Under the pieces are notes generated by a model. It did not search any database, was not told the origin of the DNA, and saw nothing but the letters and a program-made list of their open reading frames with translations. Of a stretch of 64,000 nucleotides of DNA, positions 17,864 to 26,218 are shown one piece after another. Positions within the stretch are counted from its first letter, which is position 1. Each line of letters begins with the position of its first letter. This stretch comes from Paenibacillus sp. H1-7 (GTDB taxonomy: Bacteria; Bacillota; Bacilli; Paenibacillales; NBRC-103111): positions 124,001-188,000 of the forward strand of contig NZ_CP031168.1 in the NCBI RefSeq assembly GCF_022354825.1, read 5' to 3'. The translations under genes were made by a program, and so were the position numbers.

Positions 17864-18238
17864 CGGTATCAGGGGTGCCGGGGAGCAGAATGACCGGAAG
17901 CAGAAAATGCATGATGAAGCTGCTGGGCTGCTGTAAAACCAATATGTCATGCGTCCGTGTTGCTCTAAGGAGTGCTGCCGTGCCAGGCCGAGTGTTATTT
18001 GGCCATTAGGGAAACGTTAGCTGTTAGCAGGACCCGGCCCCGGCAGAAGAGAGGAATTGCGGCTTTCTAAGGTCAGGAGGCGGTCCGCCAAGACGGCGAA
18101 CGGCGCCCGGCAAACGATTATGGGCCCATAATCGATGCTTCGCGAGAAGCCGATACAAGGCCATCATAAATCAAGCGGCGCCGTTCGTCTTTGCAACAGA
18201 GGAAATGGTTTCTTAATATTGGAACTAAAGTTTATGTT
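17864..18238. other. Intergenic region with three-stem palindromic element
   Basis: About 375 bases between the convergent araC copy 2 and lrgB. No coding signal. Its right half holds the nested hairpins at 18091-18190 described separately. No classic T-run terminator is seen for either gene. Confidence 0.6.
18091..18190. repeat. Nested inverted repeats forming a possible three-way junction
   Basis: The outer arms AGACGGCGAACGGCGCC (18091-18107) and GGCGCCGTTCGTCT (18177-18190) pair over 14 bases with one 3-base bulge. Inside lie a perfect 20-base palindrome CGATTATGGGCCCATAATCG (18115-18134) and a 5-bp hairpin GCTTC-GCGA-GAAGC (18137-18150). The whole could fold as a closed multi-stem structure on either strand. 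It could be a structured RNA, a REP/MITE-like element, or a joint transcription end for the two convergent genes. Confidence 0.5.
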
Positions 18239-18925
18239 TTAAATACCGGCAGCGGCGGCCAATATCCATGGCGTGACGAACAGCGTAATGACGGCCGCGA
18301 GGATCATCGAGATGCTGGATACGGTCCCGGAAACGCTGCTGAACTCGAAGGCTTTGGACGTGCCGGCTCCATGAGCGCTCGTACCGAGCAGCACGCCGCG
18401 GGCGATATCGCCGCGGATGTTGCACATCCGGATGACATAAGGGCCGATGATGGAGCCGAAGATGCCTGTCATCATTACAGCCACAGCCGTAATGGTCGGG
18501 ATGCCTCCGATAGACTGGGAGACGTTCATGGCAATCGGCGTGGTAACCGAATGCGGGAGCAGACTGAACGCAAGCTGATCGTTAAGCCGCAAAGCCCGGG
18601 CCATCCATACGGAAGAGGCGACGGCCACTGCCGAGCCTGACAGCACGCTGACCAGAATTTCGGCAGCGTGTTTTTTGATGAGCGCAAAATGCTTGGATAG
18701 CGGAATGGCAAACGCGATGGTCGCCGGCTGCAGCATATCGGACAGCCAATGAGCACCGGTATTGTAGGATTCAAAGGAAGTGCCCGTCGCCAGAAGCAGA
18801 ATGACGAGTACCGCAGGCGTCACGATGATAGGCGACAGCAGCAGCGACGGCTTGAATCGGTGGAGCCTTTTGGCTGCAATATAAATAATGACGGTGGCAA
18901 GAAAGCTCAACGCGCCGATGATCAT
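18239..18925 (-). CDS. lrgB: LrgB/CidB family membrane protein
   Basis: 228 residues, multi-pass membrane protein. It matches LrgB: SFSLLPHSVTTPIAMNVSQSIGGIP-type block (seen as FSLLPHSVTTPIAMNVSQ), GIFGSIIGPYVIRMCNIRGDIARGVLLGTSAHGAGTSKAFE. The start overlaps the lrgA stop by 4 bases (ATGA), giving a tight lrgA-lrgB operon. LrgA/CidA are holin-like membrane proteins and LrgB its partner. The pair was first linked to autolysis control and, in Bacillus subtilis, to pyruvate or 3-hydroxypropionate-type transport under overflow metabolism. Confidence 0.92.
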   Translation of the reverse strand: MIIGALSFLATVIIYIAAKRLHRFKPSLLLSPIIVTPAVLVILLLATGTSFESYNTGAHWLSDMLQPATIAFAIPLSKHFALIKKHAAEILVSVLSGSAVAVASSVWMARALRLNDQLAFSLLPHSVTTPIAMNVSQSIGGIPTITAVAVMMTGIFGSIIGPYVIRMCNIRGDIARGVLLGTSAHGAGTSKAFEFSSVSGTVSSISMILAAVITLFVTPWILAAAAGI

Positions 18926-19299
18926 GGACGGGCACTCTCCTTACGTCTGGCTGCGGCTATGGCTTGCGCTACCCAGCCGCTGCTCATCATGACCACAATC
19001 GTACCGAGGGCAACGATAAGCGCAATTCGCCAGCCGTCGCTGACGAGCAGCTGGCGGTAACCGATGATGCCGACGGCAGGGGAGACGAAAAACAGCAGCA
19101 GCTCGGCGATCAGCCAGTTCGAGCCGGCCTCGAGCCATTCGCTGCGCACTATTTTCGTTTGCAGCAGCACGAACAAGACGAGCATGCCAAGAATGCTGCC
19201 GGGAATCGGCAGATGAAGCCAGGCGATAAGTAGGTTCATCGCCCAGGAGAATATAATTAACAGCGCAATTTGCGCTATGATGTTCAAAGCTTTTTGCAT
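18922..19299 (-). CDS. lrgA: LrgA/CidA family holin-like protein
   Basis: 125 residues with four hydrophobic segments and a short charged C-terminal tail (AARRKESARP). It has the family block HLPIPGSILGMLVLFVLL (about 31-48) and LLFFVSPAVGIIGY. ATG 19299 is preceded by AAAGGGG at 10 bases. It is the first gene of the lrgAB unit and is divergent from a LysR regulator resembling CidR/YwbI, which in Bacilli activates such genes. Confidence 0.9.
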   Translation of the reverse strand: MQKALNIIAQIALLIIFSWAMNLLIAWLHLPIPGSILGMLVLFVLLQTKIVRSEWLEAGSNWLIAELLLFFVSPAVGIIGYRQLLVSDGWRIALIVALGTIVVMMSSGWVAQAIAAARRKESARP

Positions 19300-19311
19300 G
19301 GCTGCCAGCCC

Positions 19312-19352
19312 CTTTCATAGGAAAGTGTACAGCAGCTTCTTTCATAGGTAAA
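19312..19352. promoter_or_regulatory. Direct repeats between lrgA and the LysR gene
   Basis: CTTTCATAGG occurs at 19312-19321 and again at 19339-19348, 27 bases apart. The first copy overlaps the lrgA ribosome site. The position suits a LysR binding region, but part of the likeness may reflect the ribosome site itself. Confidence 0.35.
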
Positions 19353-19410
19353 ATACATATACAGAATGTTTTTCATTCCATTTGTCTATGGATCAAAGGG
19401 GGCTCCCCGT

Positions 19411-20301
19411 ATGGATATGCGGCATTTGCAATATTTTGTAGAGGTTGCCCGGTGGAAGAGCTTCACGAAAGCCGCGCAGGCGCTCTATATTACACAGCCG
19501 ACCATCAGCAAAATGATCAAAAATCTCGAGGACGAGCTGGGCGTTCTGCTGTTCGAGCGGCTCGGCAAGCGGATCGAGCTGACGGATGCAGGGATGGTTT
19601 TGCTCGGACAGGCACAGCATATGGTACAGTCGTTCGATACGATGACGGCGCATTTGGATGAGCTGATGCAGGCGAGAAGGGGGCGGATCCGGATCGGCTT
19701 GCCGCCGATGGTGGGAGCGAGCTTTTTCCCCAAAGTGATCGGACGGTTCCGTGAGCAATTTCCCGGCATTACGCTGCAGCTGTTCGAGCACGGGTCGAAA
19801 AAGGTGGAGGCGGACGTAGGGGCGGGAGAGCTGGACATCGGCGTCATTCTGCTGCCTACGAAGGAGGACCTGTTCGAGTCGTTTTCCTTCGTCAAGCAGC
19901 GGCTGATGCTTGTCGTTCATCCTGCACATCGGCTGGCCGGGCATAAGACCGCCTCGCTCATCGATTTGAGGGACGACTCCTTTTTATTGTTTCATGAGGA
20001 ATTTGCGCTGCATGACCGGATTTTGGACGAATGCGAGAAGCTGGGGTTTCAGCCGAATGTCGTGTACAAAAGCTCCCAATGGGATTTTATCAGCGAGATG
20101 GTCGCGGCGAATTTGGGGATTGCGCTGCTGCCGGAGGCGATATGCCGGGAGCTCGACCCGGAGCGGATGCGGACGATTCCTTTGACCGATCCGACCATCC
20201 CGTGGCATTTGGCGATGATCTGGCGCAAGGACAGCTATCTATCGTTCGCGGCCCGGGAGTGGATTGCTTTTGCGAAAAGCATGCTGCAGCCTGCCACTTG
20301 A
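19411..20301 (+). CDS. LysR family regulator (CidR-like)
   Basis: 296 residues from ATG 19411, with AAAGGGGG 8 bases upstream; an in-frame ATG 45 bases earlier has no site. The N-terminal winged helix is MDMRHLQYFVEVARWKSFTKAAQALYITQPTISKMIKNLEDELGVLLFER, and the effector domain spans about 90-290 (RIGLPPMVGASFFPKVIGRF). Divergence from lrgAB is the arrangement of CidR (ywbI) with ywbHG in Bacillus, where CidR responds to overflow metabolites such as acetate. I infer the same role here. Confidence 0.87.
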   Translation: MDMRHLQYFVEVARWKSFTKAAQALYITQPTISKMIKNLEDELGVLLFERLGKRIELTDAGMVLLGQAQHMVQSFDTMTAHLDELMQARRGRIRIGLPPMVGASFFPKVIGRFREQFPGITLQLFEHGSKKVEADVGAGELDIGVILLPTKEDLFESFSFVKQRLMLVVHPAHRLAGHKTASLIDLRDDSFLLFHEEFALHDRILDECEKLGFQPNVVYKSSQWDFISEMVAANLGIALLPEAICRELDPERMRTIPLTDPTIPWHLAMIWRKDSYLSFAAREWIAFAKSMLQPAT

Positions 20302-20338
20302 ATCTGTCCCTAGGACCGCAGCAGCTGCAGGACTCCTT

Positions 20339-20611
20339 TTACTCGACCAGCAGGGCAGCCCACACAATGAAGGTAAACAGCAAGGGAGCCAGCGTACAGC
20401 CGACGAAGACGGCGACCCAGAAGCCTTTGGTGAAGACCATCTCCTTAGCGCTTGCCATAACGCTCAAGCGGGGAGGGAGGTCCAGCTGGCCGATCCAGCG
20501 CTGCAGCAATTGCTTCGCATGAGCTTCGTCCCGGTCCTGCAGCTTGCTCCACAACTCGGTATGAAGGGCTTCCATGTCTGCTTTATTGTCACTATCCTTA
20601 ACGGACATCAT
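20339..20611 (-). CDS. Small hypothetical membrane protein
   Basis: 90 residues if translation starts at ATG 20611, which has AAAGGAGG 11 bases upstream; longer in-frame starts (20635, 20653, 20680) lack comparable sites. The N-terminal half is charged and probably helical (ADMEALHTELWSKLQDRDEAHAKQLLQRW); the C-terminal half holds one or two hydrophobic segments (GFWVAVFVGCTLAPLLFTFIVWAALLVE). I do not recognise the family. It is convergent with the LysR gene, with a 37-base gap. Confidence 0.55.
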   Translation of the reverse strand: MMSVKDSDNKADMEALHTELWSKLQDRDEAHAKQLLQRWIGQLDLPPRLSVMASAKEMVFTKGFWVAVFVGCTLAPLLFTFIVWAALLVE

Positions 20612-20789
20612 AGGGGTAACGGCCTCCTTTGGCATGAAGGTGGATGCATTCATCTCACCATTATACCAGATGTGTTCCAAATAGTGGAAATGGATGGTTC
20701 AGTGGCAACCGTAAAGGTATTGCAGGGCACCGCTCTTGAGAAGGAGGCTGGTCGTCTTAGCGAAGCTGGCAGCAACCGGCAGTAAACGC

Positions 20790-20813
20790 AAAAAAACCGG
20801 CTCTATGGCCGGT
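20790..20813 (-). terminator. Intrinsic terminator of the small Lys-rich gene
   Basis: On the minus strand: ACCGGC-CATAGA-GCCGGT followed by TTTTTT. Confidence 0.8.
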
Positions 20814-20844
20814 ATATAGAAACGTCGTTCAACTTTGGGCTTCG

Positions 20845-21048
20845 CTATTTCTTTTTTGCTTTGGCTTCCTCTTTTTGCTTTTTGAAAACGGCAACATTGA
20901 CCGCATTGCTTGCCAACGCATTGCCCAGCTCTGTTTTTGCATTCGCGGACTGGGATATGTTAATGACGATATACAGATTTTTGCCGATGCGATGCTTGTA
21001 GGTCTTTACGTTTGTTTTTGACTTCGCTTTCGGTTTGGATTTAGCCAT
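20845..21048 (-). CDS. Small Lys-rich hypothetical protein
   Basis: 67 residues, ATG 21048 preceded by AAGGGGG at 7 bases and followed by a good terminator, so it is very likely a real single-gene unit. Both ends are strongly basic (MAKSKPKAKSKTNVKTYKHR and KKQKEEAKAKKK); the middle, IGKNLYIVINISQSANAKTELGNALASNAVNVAVF, looks like a short beta-alpha segment. Basic ends suggest nucleic acid or polyanion binding, or crosslinking, but I know no characterised homologue. Confidence 0.65.
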   Translation of the reverse strand: MAKSKPKAKSKTNVKTYKHRIGKNLYIVINISQSANAKTELGNALASNAVNVAVFKKQKEEAKAKKK

Positions 21049-22081
21049 AGCGCATCCCCCTTATCCTGTAATAACAGCATATGAAAGGGATGTCCTTGAG
21101 GTTTAGGCGAAGGAGCATCTGGCAAACACATATTTGCGGCATGCTGCATTCAGGCATATGGGGGCATTGTGATCGTTCGTAAGGGCAGCAGGTTTAACTA
21201 CATTAAAGGAAAAAGGCCGTTATGACACGCATGCAGCGTAACATAACAGCCTTTTCGCTTTTTCGGTGCCACACGACTTTGCAGCCGAGCGCCCCGTTTA
21301 CTGCGCAACAGCAGCATCAGCTGATTGACCTGGGTGCAGCCGGTCTTGGTTTCCTGCGAACTCGGAATAAGCCTGCTCCTCGTGCGCCGGAATTGGCGAG
21401 TAGTGGCTGCAGCCAAGGTCATGCTGAGTACTATGGGCGCGTTGCGGTAATGGGTAATCCTAACCTTTTTCGTGGTGATGCTCCTCTGATGTTGCTTATC
21501 TCTATTTGTGTATAGAAGGATTAATCCTTAACAAGTAAATCGTGTCGACATCCATCTAGACGGAGCAGGGGTTGCAAATGTTGCATGTGGAATTAATTGG
21601 ATAACGCTATTATCGTTCTTTGATTTCTTTAGGTCCGCGGAGGCCTTCTAAAATGTAGCCCCTTCCGCCATATACGCTGTAAGCCGCTTTTTCCGCTTTA
21701 CAGCACGCCGGAGCGCAGGCTACCCCGCCTGTAAGACGGATTTCCCGTCTTACAAGCGTTTGAAACCGCGAGGCGTAAGGTTTTTCGGAGCTGTAAGGCG
21801 CTATTTCCGCCTTACAGCACGCCGGAGCGCATGCTGCGCCGCCTGTAAGACGGATTTTCCGTCTTACAAGCGTTTGAAACCGCGAGGTGTAAGGTTTTTC
21901 AGAGCTGTAAGGCGCTTTTTCCGCTTTACAGCACGCCGGAGCGCAGGCTGCGCCGCCTGTAAGACCCGCAGCGTGGCAAACGACAGTGCCTCACCCAAAA
22001 GGAAATATGCCCGCCCATACTAAAAAAATCCCCGCATCTCGACAGCAAACGCTCCAGTCGGAATACGGGGATTTTCAACGC
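21049..22081. other. One-kilobase non-coding region
   Basis: No gene that I can support. It holds a bidirectional hairpin with T-runs at 21209-21264 (AAAAGGC-C-GTTATG pairing with CATAAC-A-GCCTTTT), for which no adjacent transcript is obvious, and the 114-bp tandem repeat array at 21676-21966. Part of the array is open in one frame (21760-22023) because the period is a multiple of three, but that frame has no ribosome site. Confidence 0.6.
21676..21966. repeat. Tandem array of a 114-bp unit with two hairpins each
   Basis: Copies begin at 21676, 21790 and 21904, exactly 114 bases apart; the third breaks off after the second hairpin's left arm. Each full unit holds hairpin A (GCTGTAAGGCG / CGCCTTACAGC, perfect 11 bp in copy 2) and hairpin B (TGTAAGACGG / CCGTCTTACA, perfect 10 bp). 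Both stems share a TGTAAG/CTTACA end. Differences between copies fall mostly in the loops, while paired positions are largely kept. Confidence 0.85.
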
Positions 22082-22936
22082 CTATCGTGCGGCTACAAGC
22101 TTCTCTTGAGCGGCATCCACGGCGGCTTCCTTCTGCTTGGCGCTAGCAAGCTCGCGCTCCAGCTCGTACGGCAGGCACAAAGGGACACCCGAACGTGGGT
22201 CGCGGATAATGTCCGCCTCGATGCCGAATACTTCCCTGAGCACGTCGAGGGTCATGACCGCTTCCGGCGTGCCGCTGCTGACGACCTGCCCGCGTTTGAT
22301 CGCGACCATATGGTGCGCGTAGCGGGAGGCATGATTGAGATCGTGGACGACCATGACGATCGTACGCTTTTCTTCATCGTTGAGCTTTTGCAGAAGCTTC
22401 AACACCTCGAGCTGATGAGCCATGTCCAGGAACGTCGTCGGCTCATCGAGGAACAAAATATCGGTGCCCTGCGCGAGAGCCATCGCAATCCATGCGCGCT
22501 GCCGCTGTCCGCCGGACAGCTGATCGACAGGGCGATCGTAAAGCTCCGACATGCCGGTCATATCGATCGCCCAGCGGACGATCGCCTTGTCGTCGGGAGA
22601 TAACGATCCGAAGCCTTTTTGATGCGGGAACCGTCCGTAGGTGACAAGCTCCGATACGGTCAAGCCTTCGGGCGCAATCGGATTTTGCGGAAGAATCGCC
22701 AGCTGCTTGGCGACTTCCTTGGTCGATTGCTGATGGATGGACTTGCCGTCCAGAAACACGCCGCCGCTTTTGGGCTTCATAATCCTCGCCATCGTCTTCA
22801 AGATGGTGGATTTACCCGATCCGTTGGCGCCTACAAGGGCGGTAATTTGACCAGGGGGGATGCTAATATTCAGGTTATCGACAATGGAGCGTTCTCCATA
22901 AGCAATATTTAACTGATTCGTGTATAAGCGTTCCAT
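22082..22936 (-). CDS. Iron-siderophore ABC transporter ATP-binding protein (YusV/FecE-like)
   Basis: 284 residues from ATG 22936 with AAGGAG 8 bases upstream; the longer frame runs into the Fur box and is not used. All ATPase motifs are present: Walker [10 protein letters not shown] (about 35-43), Q-loop ILPQNP, signature LSGGQRQR, Walker B ILFLDEP and the switch His in [12 protein letters not shown]. The C-terminal tail is charged. No permease or binding-protein gene is adjacent. In B. subtilis YusV is likewise an orphan ATPase shared by several siderophore permeases, and this protein probably plays the same role at the inner face of the membrane. A Fur box overlaps its promoter. Confidence 0.9.
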   Translation of the reverse strand: MERLYTNQLNIAYGERSIVDNLNISIPPGQITALVGANGSGKSTILKTMARIMKPKSGGVFLDGKSIHQQSTKEVAKQLAILPQNPIAPEGLTVSELVTYGRFPHQKGFGSLSPDDKAIVRWAIDMTGMSELYDRPVDQLSGGQRQRAWIAMALAQGTDILFLDEPTTFLDMAHQLEVLKLLQKLNDEEKRTIVMVVHDLNHASRYAHHMVAIKRGQVVSSGTPEAVMTLDVLREVFGIEADIIRDPRSGVPLCLPYELERELASAKQKEAAVDAAQEKLVAAR

Positions 22937-22977
22937 CTGTTCCTCTCCTTCAGGAAGCATAGTCGTTCCGATAATAA

Positions 22978-22992
22978 TGATAATCATTTTCA
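22978..22992. promoter_or_regulatory. Fur box 1
   Basis: TGATAAT-C-ATTTTCA, the 7-1-7 Fur pattern with one substitution. It lies just downstream of the leftward -10 box. Confidence 0.85.
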
Positions 22993-22996
22993 TTCA

Positions 22997-23025
22997 ATTA
23001 TAAAGAAACAACGGGCAAAAGACAA
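22997..23025 (-). promoter_or_regulatory. Promoter of the siderophore ATPase gene
   Basis: Reading leftward: TTGTCT (23025-23020), a 17-base spacer and a perfect TATAAT (23002-22997). Confidence 0.7.
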
Positions 23026-23037
23026 TACAAAATTCGT

Positions 23038-23067
23038 TTGACAATGATAATCATTTTCACATAAAAT
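23038..23067 (+). promoter_or_regulatory. Promoter of the Btr-like regulator
   Basis: TTGACA (23038-23043), an 18-base spacer and TAAAAT (23062-23067). The spacer contains Fur box 2, so iron-loaded Fur should block it. Confidence 0.7.
23045..23059. promoter_or_regulatory. Fur box 2
   Basis: The same 15-mer as Fur box 1, TGATAAT-C-ATTTTCA, placed between the -35 and -10 of the rightward promoter. Confidence 0.85.
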
Positions 23068-23106
23068 CTTATGGAATAGCTACCTCTGACAAGGGATGTG
23101 AAAACC

Positions 23107-24672
23107 ATGCGGTACAAGCCTGACTCCATTCGTCATTATTACCTGGAATACATGGCAACGGAAGAGTGTAAGCTCCAGGCCGAGCAGAGCCAAGTTATCG
23201 TAACCGGGGATGAGCATGCTTTCGGCTTTGTATTGCAGGAGAAATGCAACGTGAGTTTGCAATCGAATTCCATGCGCAGCTCGGGCAAAGTATTGTGCGG
23301 AGAGACGTTCCTAATTCCGCCTGACTGCCGGTGCGCCATTGATAATAGTTCCGCCTCGACCGCCTTTATGCTGATCATCCGCTTCCAGTGCTCCACGAGC
23401 GTGCCGGCCTCCGGCTCTCCCTTACAGCCGTTCCGTCTGGTTGAAGACTTCCGGCTGTATACCTTCCGGACGCCTCAAGCCCGAAGCTGGGTGCAGGATT
23501 TCCTCGGCGATATCGGGAGACGGGAGCCTGCATTGTTCTACCAGCTTCAGTCGCATCTATACGCCATGGCCGCCGCATTGATGATGATCGTGCAGAAGCC
23601 GCGGGAAATGGAGAAGAGTCTGGTGGAGTATGTAGAGCAGACCCGGCACTATATTATGCAGCATTACAGCGAGCCTATGGACATAGAGGATATCGCCCGC
23701 TTGTCGGGAGCGAGCCCGAGCCGGTTTTATCAGGCTTTTCGCAGACAGACCGGGCTTAGCCCGCATAAATTCATTACAAAGCGGAGGCTTGACGCTTCAC
23801 TGACCTTACTGGCGGGATCGAAGTCCTCGGTCATCGAGGCGGCTCACTCCGTCGGTTATCCGGATGAATATTACTTCAGCCGAATGTTCAAGAAGCACTT
23901 GGGACTCACGCCGACCGAATTTGCGGCCCGTACGAAGAAGCGGATCGCCTGCCTGTCACCGGTGCTGCGCGGGGATTTGTCCGTCTTGGGAATTACGCCG
24001 GAGCTAAGTCTGGAGCGCGGGTGGGTCGAGCAGCCTGAGATCCCGCTGAAGCAAATTCGCCAGATGGAGCCCGAGCTCATATTGGCTCCTCCGATCCCGG
24101 ATGATATTCACCAAGAGCTGATCCAAATAGCGCCGGTTATCGTCATTCCGTGGAAAAAGTATCCTTGGAAAGAGCGGCTGCTCGATATAAGCCAGCTGTT
24201 CGACCTGCAGAGCGTAGCGGAGCACTGGCTGTCGTACTTCGACATGAAGGTGGAGAACGCCCGGCTTCATGTCCGCCAGCATTTGGGGGACGATCCCGTA
24301 CTGCTTGTACACGCAGCGGACGAACACCGGTTTCGCGTCTTCGGCATGCAGATGAAGAAGATGAAGGATTTGTTTTACGACGATTTGCAGGTGCAGCCGC
24401 CGGAGCCCGCCCGTGAGATCGGCGCGCTGGACGTCACCTCGCTTAGTGATGTCGCCGCTATCGATTGCGATAACATCCTGTTTCTGGTGGGACACGCCAA
24501 ATCGGAAGATTTCTGCGATCATCTGGCGCTAAGATGGAGGCAGCTGAGACGAAGCCGCGGGAAAAAGCGGTGTCTGTTCATCCGCCATGACGACCCTCTC
24601 CTGTACAACGCGGCGGCTCATGAAGGACTGGTGGACCAAACGGTCAACCATTTAATGAGCAAAGGCTCCTGA
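23107..24672 (+). CDS. AraC regulator fused to siderophore-binding domain (Btr-like)
   Basis: About 521 residues from ATG 23107 (AAGGGA 11 bases upstream; GTG 23098 is an alternative). Order: an N-terminal cupin-like region (about 1-150), a double helix-turn-helix (about 170-270, DIEDIARLSGASPSRFYQAFRRQTGLSP and VIEAAHSVGYPDEYYFSRMFKKHLGLTP), and a helical-backbone metal-receptor domain (about 280-521) like periplasmic siderophore-binding proteins. This is the architecture of B. subtilis Btr, which senses Fe-bacillibactin and activates its uptake genes. It is divergent from a YusV-like ATPase with a Fur box on each side, so I infer a siderophore-responsive activator. Confidence 0.88.
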   Translation: MRYKPDSIRHYYLEYMATEECKLQAEQSQVIVTGDEHAFGFVLQEKCNVSLQSNSMRSSGKVLCGETFLIPPDCRCAIDNSSASTAFMLIIRFQCSTSVPASGSPLQPFRLVEDFRLYTFRTPQARSWVQDFLGDIGRREPALFYQLQSHLYAMAAALMMIVQKPREMEKSLVEYVEQTRHYIMQHYSEPMDIEDIARLSGASPSRFYQAFRRQTGLSPHKFITKRRLDASLTLLAGSKSSVIEAAHSVGYPDEYYFSRMFKKHLGLTPTEFAARTKKRIACLSPVLRGDLSVLGITPELSLERGWVEQPEIPLKQIRQMEPELILAPPIPDDIHQELIQIAPVIVIPWKKYPWKERLLDISQLFDLQSVAEHWLSYFDMKVENARLHVRQHLGDDPVLLVHAADEHRFRVFGMQMKKMKDLFYDDLQVQPPEPAREIGALDVTSLSDVAAIDCDNILFLVGHAKSEDFCDHLALRWRQLRRSRGKKRCLFIRHDDPLLYNAAAHEGLVDQTVNHLMSKGS

Positions 24673-24787
24673 AGTTTCGCAAATCCAAAAATCTCAAGAA
24701 GGATTTGCTGCAGTTGAAGGGATTTGCTTTGCAGAGTCGTCCAATAGAGCGTTTCGCGTGAACGACCGCTCAAACCGTGATACAATA

Positions 24788-24844
24788 AGCTTGCTGATAA
24801 GAATGGTTCGCATGACAACCATCTCCATCGGCAGGCTTTTTTGT
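24788..24844 (+). terminator. Probable terminator of the Btr-like gene
   Basis: The outer stem AGCTTGCTGA / TCGGCAGGCT (with two G-T pairs) encloses an inner hairpin ATGGTT / AACCAT and is followed by TTTTTTTG. Confidence 0.7.
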
Positions 24845-24956
24845 TAATTCGCGATAGGGCGATTGCCCGTCGTCCTCCAATTCAGTCATTTGTTAAGGGT
24901 GTGCTACGTAGATATGTATTTGGAGTGAAATATTGATGATCGGGCTGCAGAGTGGT

Positions 24957-24977
24957 TTATTTTCCGCGGGGAAATAA
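24957..24977. promoter_or_regulatory. Imperfect palindrome upstream of the UgtP-like gene
   Basis: TTATTTTCC-GCG-GGGAAATAA, one mismatched pair, 47 bases upstream of the start codon. A possible operator of the envelope operon. Confidence 0.35.
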
Positions 24978-25023
24978 CTATGATGGTGGTAATATGATTG
25001 TTTGACCGAGAGAGGAGGCTCCT

Positions 25024-26166
25024 ATGAACCACAAACCGACCATCTTGATCTTGACGGCGAGCTATGGTGACGGACATTTGCAAGCGGCGCGAGCGCTTAA
25101 ACAGTCCTTTTTATCCCGGGGTACGGAACGAGTTCGAGTCGTCGATCTCATGAGAGAAGCGCATCCTTTTTTGAATAGCATTACAACGACCTTATATTTA
25201 AAAAGCACGCAATCCTCCAAATTCGGCCTCGATTATTACGGCTGGAGCTACTATATGACGCGCGAGACCAAGCCGGATCTTGCCTGGAACCGGTATTTCA
25301 AGATTATCGGCAAAAAGAAGCTCAAGGAAATTATCGATGAAGAGAAGCCGGACGCGATCATCAACACGTTTCCGTTCGGGGCGACGGCGGAGCTGTGCCG
25401 CAGCTTGAGAATCCCGTGCTTTACCATCATTACCGATTTCGCCCTTCATTCCCGGTGGGTGGACTCGCATATTGACAAATATTATGTGGCGGCGGAGGAG
25501 ATCAAGGATCAGCTTGCATCGTACGGCTGCTCGCGGCACCAAATCGAAGTAAGCGGGATTCCGATCCGCAGCGATTTTATCCGTTACGATGCTTCGAGCC
25601 ATAATGAATTCCGGACGATTCTCGATCCTTATCGCAAAACGGTTCTTATATTGGCCGGCTCCTACGGCGTTCTCGGCAACGTGGATGATATGATCCGGCC
25701 GCTTCTGGCCATCGACGATTGTCAAATCGCCGTGGTGTGCGGACGAAACGCCAAGCTGGAGCAGAAGCTTCTAGCTCAATATTCGGATGAGCAGCACGTT
25801 CATATTTTCGGTTTCCTCGATAATATTCATCAGCTTATGGCCTTATCTTCCTGTATTATTTCCAAAGCGGGCGGGCTTACCTTATCGGAATCGCTTGCGC
25901 TGCGCATCCCGCTGTTTATTTATAAGCCGTTCGCGGGTCAAGAGAAAGAAAACGCCATTTTTCTGTCCAATAAAGGAGTTGCATCCATTTCTTACAGCAC
26001 CGAGGAGCTGACGGACCAGATCCGCCGCTTTTTCGGCGATGAGCTGCTGTCTGCAGAAATCAAATACCGCATGGAGCGGATCCAATCCAAGTGCGCTGCG
26101 GAATTCATCGTGGAGGATGTCCTCCGAACGATCGACCGTACCGTGCCGATGGTAAATAATCCGTAA
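25024..26166 (+). CDS. UgtP/MGDG-synthase family glycosyltransferase
   Basis: 380 residues, ATG 25024 with GAGAGGAGG upstream. It is a GT-B fold, GT28 family enzyme: the N-terminal MGDG-synthase-like domain (about 1-170) has LTASYGDGHLQAARALKQSF and NTFPFGATAELCRSLRIPCFTIITDFALHSRW, and the C-terminal nucleotide-sugar domain has ILAGSYGVLGN, SKAGGLTLSESLALRIPLFIYKPFAGQEKENA. Relatives (UgtP/YpfP) transfer glucose from UDP-glucose to diacylglycerol, giving the glycolipid anchor of lipoteichoic acid, at the cytosolic membrane face. The next gene is an MFS protein, as in the staphylococcal ypfP-ltaA pair. The exact lipid product is inferred. Confidence 0.88.
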   Translation: MNHKPTILILTASYGDGHLQAARALKQSFLSRGTERVRVVDLMREAHPFLNSITTTLYLKSTQSSKFGLDYYGWSYYMTRETKPDLAWNRYFKIIGKKKLKEIIDEEKPDAIINTFPFGATAELCRSLRIPCFTIITDFALHSRWVDSHIDKYYVAAEEIKDQLASYGCSRHQIEVSGIPIRSDFIRYDASSHNEFRTILDPYRKTVLILAGSYGVLGNVDDMIRPLLAIDDCQIAVVCGRNAKLEQKLLAQYSDEQHVHIFGFLDNIHQLMALSSCIISKAGGLTLSESLALRIPLFIYKPFAGQEKENAIFLSNKGVASISYSTEELTDQIRRFFGDELLSAEIKYRMERIQSKCAAEFIVEDVLRTIDRTVPMVNNP

Positions 26167-26218
26167 TAAGCGGGGGATACTAAGCAAAAAAGTATAATGG
26201 AGGAAGGGGAAGCGCAGA

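Larger units (their letters stand above)
24673..25023. other. Intergenic region before the envelope operon
   Basis: About 350 bases. The left half holds the terminator at 24788-24844; the right half holds an imperfect 21-bp palindrome (24957-24977) and presumably the promoter of the UgtP-like gene. No coding signal. Confidence 0.6.

Noticed and set aside
21676..21966. Possible CRISPR array
   Set aside because: Tandem 114-bp units without spacers; palindromic structure only.
21760..22023. 87-codon frame through the 114-bp array
   Set aside because: It is open only because the repeat period is a multiple of three; no ribosome site, and conservation follows the hairpins rather than codons.
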